Below, piece by piece: positions 10,777-20,859 of a stretch of 64,000 nucleotides of DNA. Position 1 is the stretch's first letter; each line of letters starts with the position of its first letter. A model generated the notes under the pieces. That model was given only the letters and a program-made list of their open reading frames with translations. It was not told the origin of the DNA and did not search any database. Origin of the DNA: Magicicada septendecula (Eukaryota > Arthropoda > Insecta > Hemiptera > Cicadidae); contig CM068367.1 of NCBI GenBank assembly GCA_034769895.1, forward strand, positions 116,606,573 through 116,670,572. The letters are read 5' to 3'. Made by a program: the position numbers and the translations under genes.

Positions 10777-11649
10777 ATGGCAGAACTTACAAGAGATGAG
10801 AAGTTAGACAAATTGAAAGAAATGATAATACAATTTGGAAAGAACATGGAAAAGAAAATAGATTCCATACGGGAAGAAGTCAGATCCTGGAATAAAGAAA
10901 TAAAAAATGATAGTAAACCCGAAATAGAAGAAATACCGAACGAAAAAACAATTGAACCAGCTATAGTATTACCTGAAAAGAAAACTAACGGCAATACAAA
11001 AAATACTAAAGATATGGAAATGGAGCCAAAGGAGAAGAGGAAAACGTTTCCAAAGAAATTAATGAAAACGAAGGAAGAAATAGAAATGATGAACCATGGT
11101 TTAATGGATGTCAATAATATTCCAATTACCGACCATGAAGAAATCATGAATTCCAGAAATTACGGAAGGAGATTAAAGGTAATATTACAAATAATGTACC
11201 ACCAAACAGTAGTTTACCAATGGGGAAGGACCAGAGGTAAACGGAATACTACATGTGGACTAGATCAGTTCCAGTGCGGAACTAAACAGTGTATTTCAGA
11301 AAGATGGAAATATAACATCTTATCAGACTGTGACGATGGCACTGGTGAATCACCAGAGTGTGTTCCATTAGTGCGCCATCCAGGACTATTCCAGTATACA
11401 ATTACACAAAAATGTATACCTTCCGGATGGATATGTGATGATGAACCAGATTATGGGGATTCAGAGAAGCAGATAATTGATAAACCAGATGAAGAACCTC
11501 ACAGATATTTTTCAGGTCATACAGCATATGGACCAGAGACATATTGGAATATAAGACAAGATAATAATGGGAACAATATTAATTACCATGATAATAATAA
11601 TACGGGTCCAAATTATCAAAACCCGAAAAAACCCGAATCGACCCTCTAA
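10777..11649 (+). CDS. Gag-like / LDL-receptor class A hybrid ORF (copy 1)
   Basis: 290 codons, starting at the first ATG after the PBS. Residues 1-45 are charged and heptad-like (DEKLDKLKEMI, KKIDSIREEV), the style of an LTR-element Gag N-terminus. Residues 46-155 are Lys/Glu-rich with no domain I recognise. Residues 159-195 form an LDL-receptor class A module: C160, FQC167, QC172I, W177, DC185DDG, C195. The fourth Cys position is Tyr179 and the calcium-site Asp/Gly positions are partly lost. Residues 200-230 form a second module: HPGLFQ, C213IPSGWIC220, DDEPD, GDSE. Arg200, Tyr207 and Tyr226 stand where Cys is expected. Residues 262-283 are Asn-rich. LDLa modules normally sit in secreted or surface receptors, and there is no signal peptide here. 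The Cys losses mean the fold is damaged or repurposed. Copy 2 differs by one residue. Confidence 0.75.
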   Translation: MAELTRDEKLDKLKEMIIQFGKNMEKKIDSIREEVRSWNKEIKNDSKPEIEEIPNEKTIEPAIVLPEKKTNGNTKNTKDMEMEPKEKRKTFPKKLMKTKEEIEMMNHGLMDVNNIPITDHEEIMNSRNYGRRLKVILQIMYHQTVVYQWGRTRGKRNTTCGLDQFQCGTKQCISERWKYNILSDCDDGTGESPECVPLVRHPGLFQYTITQKCIPSGWICDDEPDYGDSEKQIIDKPDEEPHRYFSGHTAYGPETYWNIRQDNNGNNINYHDNNNTGPNYQNPKKPESTL

Positions 11650-11878
11650 TGGTTATCAGGGTAATCACAATCACTACCCTGATAACGTAAATAGTCAGAG
11701 AAGCCCCAATTATGGTAATAGTCCTTACCATAATAATACCAATCGTGCGGGTCCCAATAATAGTAATTTTAATAATAATAGGTGTCCTCGCCATATAGTG
11801 AACTTCATACTAGCCACAGAAGGAAGACAGCGAGGATTCAACCACAATCGACGAAGCAGTTACCGAAGATACGAATAA
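11567..11878 (+). CDS. Asn/Pro/Arg-rich frame continuing the Gag-like ORF (+1 frame)
   Basis: This frame overlaps the end of the 290-codon ORF and lies in the +1 frame relative to it. It encodes an Asn-rich, basic sequence (GYQGNHNHYPDNVNSQRSPN and later FNHNRRSSYRRYE) of the same composition as the ORF 1 tail, like a nucleic-acid-binding Gag C-terminus. The compositional continuity suggests one original reading frame broken by an indel near 11625-11650, or a programmed +1 shift. The A-rich tract at about 11624 is not in register for a canonical -1 heptamer. The first ATG of the frame need not be used. Confidence 0.45.
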   Translation: MGTILITMIIIIRVQIIKTRKNPNRPSNGYQGNHNHYPDNVNSQRSPNYGNSPYHNNTNRAGPNNSNFNNNRCPRHIVNFILATEGRQRGFNHNRRSSYRRYE

Positions 11879-12329
11879 AGGCGGAGGAGCCTGGAACGGG
11901 ACCAACCGAGGTACTATCCGGCGCGTAGTAGCAAAAGTTTGGATCTGATAAGGATCTATACGGATACATAATGAGGTGGTAAAAGGGATGGATGTCATGA
12001 TAACCGACAACGGCAAAACCACCACAAAGAAGATGAAAATAATTACCACTGAGGAAAAATGAGAAGAAGAAGGGACAAAGAACCAAAATGGGAATTTAAG
12101 AAATAAATTAATTAAGAAACTACACCTTATAAGGGAACTATGAGCAACAATGCACTATAATAACAAGCATCCACCTGGGTATAAAGAAATAATAATAATA
12201 AGAAATACGTTTGAATAAAGACAAGGAAAGAGTCATACAATATTTATGAAACTAATATGATATGTTTACCATATAATTATGAAAACCATTACAATCATTT
12301 ATGAAAAGTCTTTATGACAAGAATATAAG

Positions 12330-12870
12330 AAGAATTAGAATTTAAAACCAACAAAATTCTAAACATACGTAAGATCACCTTACATACCAATTATTTAAGA
12401 AAAACTTTATGGCAATGATAGAAGAAGAATTAGAATTTAAAAATCCTCTAAATTCTAAAAAAAAAATGTAAGTTCACCTTACATACCAAGAAAATGTGAA
12501 AAACTATGTGGCAGTCATACAAGAAGAATTTTGAAATAAACAGCCAAATTCTAAAAAGAAATATAAGCACATATTATCTACAATTATTAGAAAATTTTAT
12601 GGCTAGAAGAATATATAAGATAGAATTTAAAAACCACTAAATTCTAAACACAATGTAAGCCAATTACATACAATTTATTTGAAGAGAAACATTTTGACAA
12701 TAATACCAAGAGAATTAAAAAAAATAAAACCAGCCAAAACACATATAAGCCCACCTTACATACAAATTATTTGAAAAAACTTTATAGAATAACATAAGAA
12801 GAGTGAATTTTGAATTATGAATAAATCAGGTTTCCCAAACCAAGTATAAGTACAACTTACCAACCAATTA
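12330..12870. repeat. ~95-bp degenerate tandem array of hairpin units (copy 1)
   Basis: The motif CTTACATACCAATTAT recurs at about 12379, 12478, 12575, 12665, 12755 and 12857, a spacing of 90-101 bp. Between occurrences each of the first four units carries TAGAATTT or a close variant followed after 8-15 bases by AAATTCTA, which can fold into a short stem. Units differ widely in sequence, yet the two halves of the stem persist. Copy 2 is at about 19088-19630. Confidence 0.75.
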
Positions 12871-14099
12871 TGAATAAAACACTATGATGAGATAAACTGA
12901 AGGGATTTCATACCATATTTATGGTAAGCATAGAAGATAATTACCATGGTAACAAAGAATCATAATGGGATGAAGAAAGGAAACAGATTTAGAATTAAAA
13001 CAAATAATTCTGAACAATATGATAATGTCTAAGTTCAATGTGAAGAGTAAAAACCTTTCCGTAAAATGGTGTTGAAGGAAATAAAAAAGAAAAAATTCTT
13101 TAATACGATTGGAGTGATTGAATAGAATAATAAAGTACAAACATTTCTTTGGAATTATGAGAGAATGAAACTCTGAAGTGGTATGAGGAGAAATTATGAC
13201 CTCATTATGAAATTAATAAAAAACCATCATTTGCAAGTATAATAGCAATGACAGGAATAATGTGAAAATAATGTCAAAAATTTATGTAATTAAATGAATT
13301 AATATAAAATGATTTATGAATTAAATGACAATTATGATAATGACAGTTATACAAATTCTAGAAAATAGAACAAGTGGAAATTTTAAGAACGATGAAACAG
13401 TCTAAAAATGTCACAAAGATATGCTACTATAAATAATGCAGATTATAATGAAAAAACCAGAAGGTAATAAAGAATTTATAACCAAAAGATTTATATGATA
13501 AGAAAAGTTGAAAAAATGTAATAATAGAAGAGCTTCCTACCATAGTATCAAATGAAAGAAACATCCAGATAATAAGTCAGATGAACAACTGAGATAGAAA
13601 TATTAAAATCTCTGAGAAGTATAATAAGTAATAAGTGAAGTATCCCAAAGATGTTTTTTAAATAGTAACAAATGTGTACTATTCTGAATAATTTTTTAAT
13701 CTGTCTGATGATAATTCCAGCAGGATTAATATGTTTTTTGAGCAGAGATGATTTGCCTCTGTACTCAAATATGTGTGAAGTATTGGACAGCAGAGGAAAG
13801 TAGCGTACAGTGCCTCTCTGAACTGAACCAGCTCACAAAGTAGGGAACGATAGGGAGAAAATATCCCAAGGAGAAAATACTAAGAAGAAATATAAAAATG
13901 AAATAATAAATATGAAACTCAGAAGACTATTACTATCAAGGAAGATCAAGTGAGAATGATATAAACTCAGATAAAAATAAGAGAATTTTAAAATGGAAGG
14001 AAGTCCAAAATAGTAACAAACTTAGAATAATTATCATAAGCAATTGTTTCAGACAAAGCAAGTATAGTCTGAAAAAATTACTTCTGGAGAAGGCCATTC

Positions 14100-17000
14100 T
14101 GTAGCGTGACAGAAAATCCACTACATTTTAAGTCATGTGAAATCATAAAGTTTAATTACACCAACAAATGTTATAATAATATTGAATGACATTTAAATAA
14201 ATCAGAGGAATGAACCACAATAAGATAAAAATCCTCACTACATAATATATATAAAACCACTGTTAAAAGAAACCAAAGAAAGTATTGAAGCAACTCATCA
14301 ACTCATAGTATAATACCAGTAAGTTACCCAGGAAGCTCAGAGCAGTAAACCAGTTATATAAGACTATATCAAAGAAAAAAGAGACTCAATTAAAGGGTGG
14401 TGAAGACCAAAATACCCCAAAAACAAGAAGAGGGAAGAATAAAGTTTGTGAACAGGAAGAAAACAATACCCTGAAACCTGTATAGAAGAATAAAGTCAGT
14501 TCAGTGAATAAATTAAATACTCCAAACTAAACCTCAGTCGTGATAACACCAAGTACCTTGGTTTACCCAAGAATGAGGAAGGAAGAACAGAAGAGTGAAG
14601 ACTAGACGAGGGACAAGAATGAAGACTAGAAGAGGGACAAGAATGAATACCAGAAGGAAGATATGAAGAAGGACAAGAAGGAAGACAGGAGGAGAGGAAG
14701 AAATAGTATGAAAGAAACACCGTAGTAAAACCTATTATTATATAAACTACTATCAATCCCAAACCCACAAAAACTATGCAAAAGAAAGTATAACATACCC
14801 AAAATCTTATAAAATGTAATTATTGAGAAAACTAAAGTGCTGTATAGCGTTATAAGAAGTGCACCGGCTAAAGCTATTGTGTAATAAAGAAATAAACTAG
14901 TCTTAACGGTCCATGATTACTAAAGGTCTGGTCTGAGATATAAGACTCAAAATATCAGAACCAACAGTGAAAGTGAATTTGTGTAAGTGTTTTTTAAAAA
15001 ATGCAATAAACTTAAAGTTGGTGATACTATAACTTAGTAGTATGCTATATCACAACTTTAAAATCTAAATAATAAACAGCATAATAAAATAATAAAATGG
15101 AAGGTTTCCAGTATTTTATTATTTTAATGTAAATCTTTATTTACAAGACATTTGTAAAAAATGATAATAAATAGAGTATGGGAGTTAATGTTTACTGATG
15201 TAGGGGATCACAATAATAATGGTTTAAACCAGAAAGGACTGGTACTAATATAGTATGAATAAGTGTAACATGTTTAAATAGACTGTTATTTCACAGTCCT
15301 AAAATCAAGTGTTAAATAAATGTATTTGTAAGGTTTATTAGAAAATAAGATTTATGTTATGTGTTTTGAAAAGAATTATGTTTGATAAATAATAACCTAC
15401 ATACCAGTAATAATGTTCTAAAAGGTATGCTATGTTAGCTCAAAAATAGTTGAAAGATATATGTTCAAGCCATATCTGCAATATGTTAAATTGTGCAGAT
15501 TGCTAAACAATGTTCATAATTAATTATTTTATTAACTGTAGTGTTAATTAACTACTACACAACACAATAAGTTATAAATCATGTTATTTTCATATATTTG
15601 TAATTATGTAAAGTCAGAGGAGGAATTAAGTTTAAATTATTTGAGAAAGAAAGAAATATAAATTTCTAAAATCTAGGCCATTTGGTAAATTCAGAGAACC
15701 AATATAAAATAGTATAATTCACTTATAAATCCTGTAAACTACCAAGATTTATATAAGATAACACAATTAACCACTACTAGGAATGATCCTATGAATTAAA
15801 ATGATAATATGGATATATACCTTAACATTTTATAAATTGTCAATTGATTAATTTTAAAGAGCAATGTCAAATTTACAGATTAACACAAAAAACCAGTTCA
15901 AAGGTGTAATTTATATGTATTTAAGGAAAGGAAGAGGAATATGACTAATTAAAATTTATTATAATAGTATTAATAATATTTAAAATGGAAGGAATTTTGT
16001 ATAAAGACGGAAATCCAATTTTGAGCCTATATTTCCATAAAGTAAAGAAATTTGTTAATTTCCACAAAATATCTACAGATATGGACTATAATACATCAAT
16101 TTAAAGGGAATGAGATGATTAAACCGATAATAAGGTTAATAATTCATAAAAGTGAGGAATAAAATAGATAAATTCCATACATAATGTAATATTTTATCGT
16201 ATGTATGGGAAGTCGAAAAATGTTAACAATACTTTTTCAAGGATTAACTGGGCAAGATTTATGACCAAGTTAATTAGTCTTTTGTTGAATATCAAGCTGA
16301 ATAGTTGTGTGACAAAAACGTTCTTTAAATCGAGTCGAACATGATGCTAGCGTTTAGCCATTGAAATCAGTGGACGAGAGTTAGACAAGTTAGACACTTT
16401 TTGAAACTAATACTATAAAAACATTCACGACAATAGTGAAAACAAACCTCTAACTTCACTATATGAGTGACAGTAAACAGTAAAACATTATATTTCAACT
16501 GATTCACTTTACAAACCTAACCGTAACTTGAAAAACTTAACCCCAGAAGTGAAAACAGACAAAATAACTAAATTAACACAAGTTTACACGGAACACTTCA
16601 CCAGAATACACCAACTAACTTAACAGACATATTACACCAGTGCGGGAAGATTTTAGACATTCACAAAGGTAATTTTGTCGTGATTTTGGGACATGCCGAG
16701 TTCACAGTAACTACGCAAGAAATAGTAGCGGCCATCTTTTAATTCTACAGAGACCGCCTTCACGATATAGCAGTGACGTCATCGTCTGCGTATGGTTTGA
16801 CAGCATTCATTTACATTACATAGTGGAATTAGTTAAATACTATTGAATAGTAATTATTGTATTAATATCTTTAATTGTTAATGTTATACTTTCTCGTCAC
16901 CCTTCTCTGACTATTAATCCTAATCGCTCAAAGAACCTGTCTTTTAATATAATATAACATAAAATTTTGTTCTGTATGACACAATCGATAATTCCTGAGA

Positions 17001-17449
17001 CAGAGTCGATAATTGCTCTCCATCGATAAAATATCGATTATTTATTTAAATTTGTCAATAAATCTTTATATTTCTATTATTTTGTATCTATACTTATTTC
17101 ACAGGGTAATTTAAGGGTATTTATAAGGCTGAAGGACTTAAGTGAGAAGAATATAGTCTATTTTGAACAAGATATTGGACCAGTCAGACAAGTCACCAAT
17201 CGATTATTACCTGGAGTTAATCTATTTAACTCCAGACTTGGTGCAAATCTTCAAGAAGTGCTCGACGGTCAATAAATACCTATCTGTTATTAAAATTTTA
17301 CCAGAACCTTTTAAATAACAGATCTATCTCTTATACTTACCTCTATAAACATAAACAAAATTATTTTATTATTTGAAAATTCTATTATTATTGAATTTTC
17401 CATTTTATTTTTATTCTTTTGTAATGACCGGCATACAGGGTCTACTACA
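14100..17449 (+). mobile_element. LTR 2 (shared middle LTR, 3350 bp)
   Basis: Same length and termini as LTR 1. It serves both as 3' LTR of the first unit and 5' LTR of the second, so the locus reads LTR-int-LTR-int-LTR. That arrangement is expected from unequal recombination between LTRs of sister copies or from integration of a multimer. The only difference from LTR 1 that I noticed is C to T near 14912. Confidence 0.9.
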
Positions 17450-17534
17450 AAGTGGCGTCCAACTTGGAGGGCTTGAATAGATAAGCCTGGCAGCGGTTAT
17501 CCAGTCAGGAGAAGGGCAACAACGATAAACAAAA

Positions 17535-18407
17535 ATGGCAGAACTTACAAGAGATGAGAAGTTAGACAAATTGAAAGAAATGATAATACAATTTGGAAAG
17601 AACATGGAAAATAAAATAGATTCCATACGGGAAGAAGTCAGATCCTGGAATAAAGAAATAAAAAATGATAGTAAACCCGAAATAGAAGAAATACCGAACG
17701 AAAAAACAATTGAACCAGCTATAGTATTACCTGAAAAGAAAACTAACGGCAATACAAAAAATACTAAAGATATGGAAATGGAGCCAAAGGAGAAGAGGAA
17801 AACGTTTCCAAAGAAATTAATGAAAACGAAGGAAGAAATAGAAATGATGAACCATGGTTTAATGGATGTCAATAATATTCCAATTACCGACCATGAAGAA
17901 ATCATGAATTCCAGAAATTACGGAAGGAGATTAAAGGTAATATTACAAATAATGTACCACCAAACAGTAGTTTACCAATGGGGAAGGACCAGAGGTAAAC
18001 GGAATACTACATGTGGACTAGATCAGTTCCAGTGCGGAACTAAACAGTGTATTTCAGAAAGATGGAAATATAACATCTTATCAGACTGTGACGATGGCAC
18101 TGGTGAATCACCAGAGTGTGTTCCATTAGTGCGCCATCCAGGACTATTCCAGTATACAATTACACAAAAATGTATACCTTCCGGATGGATATGTGATGAT
18201 GAACCAGATTATGGGGATTCAGAGAAGCAGATAATTGATAAACCAGATGAAGAACCTCACAGATATTTTTCAGGTCATACAGCATATGGACCAGAGACAT
18301 ATTGGAATATAAGACAAGATAATAATGGGAACAATATTAATTACCATGATAATAATAATACGGGTCCAAATTATCAAAACCCGAAAAAACCCGAATCGAC
18401 CCTCTAA
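17535..18407 (+). CDS. Gag-like / LDL-receptor class A hybrid ORF (copy 2)
   Basis: The ORF has the same 290-codon length and domain order as copy 1: charged heptad-like N-terminus, Lys/Glu-rich linker, two Cys-depleted LDLa modules at residues 159-195 and 200-230, Asn-rich tail. The only residue change is Asn26 for Lys26 (in GKNMENKIDS). Both copies being open over 290 codons in AT-rich DNA argues either for very recent duplication or for retention of coding capacity; with this little divergence the two cannot be told apart. The +1-frame Asn-rich continuation is at 18325-18636. Confidence 0.75.
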   Translation: MAELTRDEKLDKLKEMIIQFGKNMENKIDSIREEVRSWNKEIKNDSKPEIEEIPNEKTIEPAIVLPEKKTNGNTKNTKDMEMEPKEKRKTFPKKLMKTKEEIEMMNHGLMDVNNIPITDHEEIMNSRNYGRRLKVILQIMYHQTVVYQWGRTRGKRNTTCGLDQFQCGTKQCISERWKYNILSDCDDGTGESPECVPLVRHPGLFQYTITQKCIPSGWICDDEPDYGDSEKQIIDKPDEEPHRYFSGHTAYGPETYWNIRQDNNGNNINYHDNNNTGPNYQNPKKPESTL

Positions 18408-18636
18408 TGGTTATCAGGGTAATCACAATCACTACCCTGATAACGTAAATAGTCAGAGAAGCCCCAATTATGGTAATAGTCCTTACCATAATAATACCAA
18501 TCGTGCGGGTCCCAATAATAGTAATTTTAATAATAATAGGTGTCCTCGCCATATAGTGAACTTCATACTAGCCACAGAAGGAAGACAGCGAGGATTCAAC
18601 CACAATCGACGAAGCAGTTACCGAAGATACGAATAA
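18325..18636 (+). CDS. Asn-rich +1-frame continuation (copy 2)
   Basis: This frame is identical in translation to 11567-11878. That both copies carry the same break shows the frame change predates the tandem duplication, so it is not a sequencing slip in one unit. Function is unknown; the basic, Asn-rich composition would suit nucleic-acid binding. Confidence 0.45.
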   Translation: MGTILITMIIIIRVQIIKTRKNPNRPSNGYQGNHNHYPDNVNSQRSPNYGNSPYHNNTNRAGPNNSNFNNNRCPRHIVNFILATEGRQRGFNHNRRSSYRRYE

Positions 18637-19087
18637 AGGCGGAGGAGCCTGGAACGGGACCAACCGAGGTACTATCCGGCGCGTAGTAGCAAAAGTTTGG
18701 ATCTGATAAGGATCTATACGGATACATAATGAGGTGGTAAAAGGGATGGATGTCATGATAACCGACAACGGCAAAACCACCACAAAGAAGATGAAAATAA
18801 TTACCACTGAGGAAAAATGAGAAGAAGAAGGGACAAAGAACCAAAATGGGAATTTAAGAAATAAATTAATTAAGAAACTACACCTTATAAGGGAACTATG
18901 AGCAACAATGCACTATAATAACAAGCATCCACCTGGGTATAAAGAAATAATAATAATAATAAGAAATACGTTTGAATAAAGACAAGGAAAGAGTCATACA
19001 ATATTTATGAAACTAATATGATATGTTTACCATATAATTATGAAAACCATTACAATCATTTATGAAAAGTCTTTATGACAAGAATAT

Positions 19088-19630
19088 AAGAAGAATTAGA
19101 ATTTAAAACCAACAAAATTCTAAACATACGTAAGATCACCTTACATACCAATTATTTAAGAAAAACTTTATGGCAATGATAGAAGAAGAATTAGAATTTA
19201 AAAATCCTCTAAATTCTAAAAAAAAATGTAAGTTCACCTTACATACCAAGAAAATGTGAAAAACTATGTGGCAGTCATACAAGAAGAATTTTGAAATAAA
19301 CAGCCAAATTCTAAAAAGAAATATAAGCACATATTATCTACAATTATTAGAAAATTTTATGGCTAGAAGAATATATAAGATAGAATTTAAAAACCACTAA
19401 ATTCTAAACACAATGTAAGCCAATTACATACAATTTATTTGAAGAGAAACATTTTGACAATAATACCAAGAGAATTAAAAAAAATAAAACCAGCCAAAAC
19501 ACATATAAGCCCACCTTACATACAAATTATTTGAAAAAACTTTATAGAATAACATAAGAAGAGTGAATTTTGAATTATGAATAAATCAGGTTTCCCAAAC
19601 CAAGTATAAGTACAACTTACCAACCAATTA
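19088..19630. repeat. ~95-bp hairpin-unit tandem array (copy 2)
   Basis: This is the second copy of the array at 12330-12870, with the same units in the same order and one A fewer in an A-run. See that entry for the unit structure. Confidence 0.72.
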
Positions 19631-20859
19631 TGAATAAAACACTATGATGAGATAAACTGAAGGGATTTCATACCATATTTATGGTAAGCATAGAAGATAA
19701 TTACCATGGTAACAAAGAATCATAATGGGATGAAGAAAGGAAACAGATTTAGAATTAAAACAAATAATTCTGAACAATATGATAATGTCTAAGTTCAATG
19801 TGAAGAGTAAAAACCTTTCCGTAAAATGGTGTTGAAGGAAATAAAAAAGAAAAAATTCTTTAATACGATTGGAGTGATTGAATAGAATAATAAAGTACAA
19901 ACATTTCTTTGGAATTATGAGAGAATGAAACTCTGAAGTGGTATGAGGAGAAATTATGACCTCATTATGAAATTAATAAAAAACCATCATTTGCAAGTAT
20001 AATAGCAATGACAGGAATAATGTGAAAATAATGTCAAAAATTTATGTAATTAAATGAATTAATATAAAATGATTTATGAATTAAATGACAATTATGATAA
20101 TGACAGTTATACAAATTCTAGAAAATAGAACAAGTGGAAATTTTAAGAACGATGAAACAGTCTAAAAATGTCACAAAGATATGCTACTATAAATAATGCA
20201 GATTATAATGAAAAAACCAGAAGGTAATAAAGAATTTATAACCAAAAGATTTATATGATAAGAAAAGTTGAAAAAATGTAATAATAGAAGAGCTTCCTAC
20301 CATAGTATCAAATGAAAGAAACATCCAGATAATAAGTCAGATGAACAACTGAGATAGAAATATTAAAATCTCTGAGAAGTATAATAAGTAATAAGTGAAG
20401 TATCCCAAAGATGTTTTTTAAATAGTAACAAATGTGTACTATTCTGAATAATTTTTTAATCTGTCTGATGATAATTCCAGCAGGATTAATATGTTTTTTG
20501 AGCAGAGATGATTTGCCTCTGTACTCAAATATGTGTGAAGTATTGGACAGCAGAGGAAAGTAGCGTACAGTGCCTCTCTGAACTGAACCAGCTCACAAAG
20601 TAGGGAACGATAGGGAGAAAATATCCCAAGGAGAAAATACTAAGAAGAAATATAAAAATGAAATAATAAATATGAAACTCAGAAGACTATTACTATCAAG
20701 GAAGATCAAGTGAGAATGATATAAACTCAGATAAAAATAAGAGAATTTTAAAATGGAAGGAAGTCCAAAATAGTAACAAACTTAGAATAATTATCATAAG
20801 CAATTGTTTCAGACAAAGCAAGTATAGTCTGAAAAAATTACTTCTGGAGAAGGCCATTC

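Larger units (their letters stand above)
10692..14099 (+). mobile_element. internal domain 1 of the tandem retroelement (3408 bp)
   Basis: It lies between two near-identical LTRs. It holds the PBS, one 290-codon ORF, an overlapping Asn-rich frame, a ~95-bp hairpin-bearing tandem array and about 1.2 kb of AT-rich noncoding sequence ending in a weak purine tract (CTTCTGGAGAAGG) 6 bases before LTR 2. No reverse transcriptase, protease, RNase H or integrase motif is visible in any frame, so mobilisation would need proteins in trans. The long LTRs with a ~3.4 kb largely noncoding interior resemble the LARD class described in plants. Confidence 0.85.
17450..20859 (+). mobile_element. internal domain 2 (3410 bp)
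   Basis: This is a second near-identical internal domain with PBS at 17453-17470. Differences seen from domain 1 are one base in the ORF (17611, Lys to Asn), one extra AAT in the AAT run near 18952, and one A fewer in the A-run near 19220. Confidence 0.88.

Noticed and set aside
10653-11147. 164-codon minus-strand frame opposite the Gag-like ORF (also at 17411-17905)
   Set aside because: It is antisense to a better supported ORF; the Ser/Phe-rich composition is what Lys/Glu-rich codons give on the other strand.
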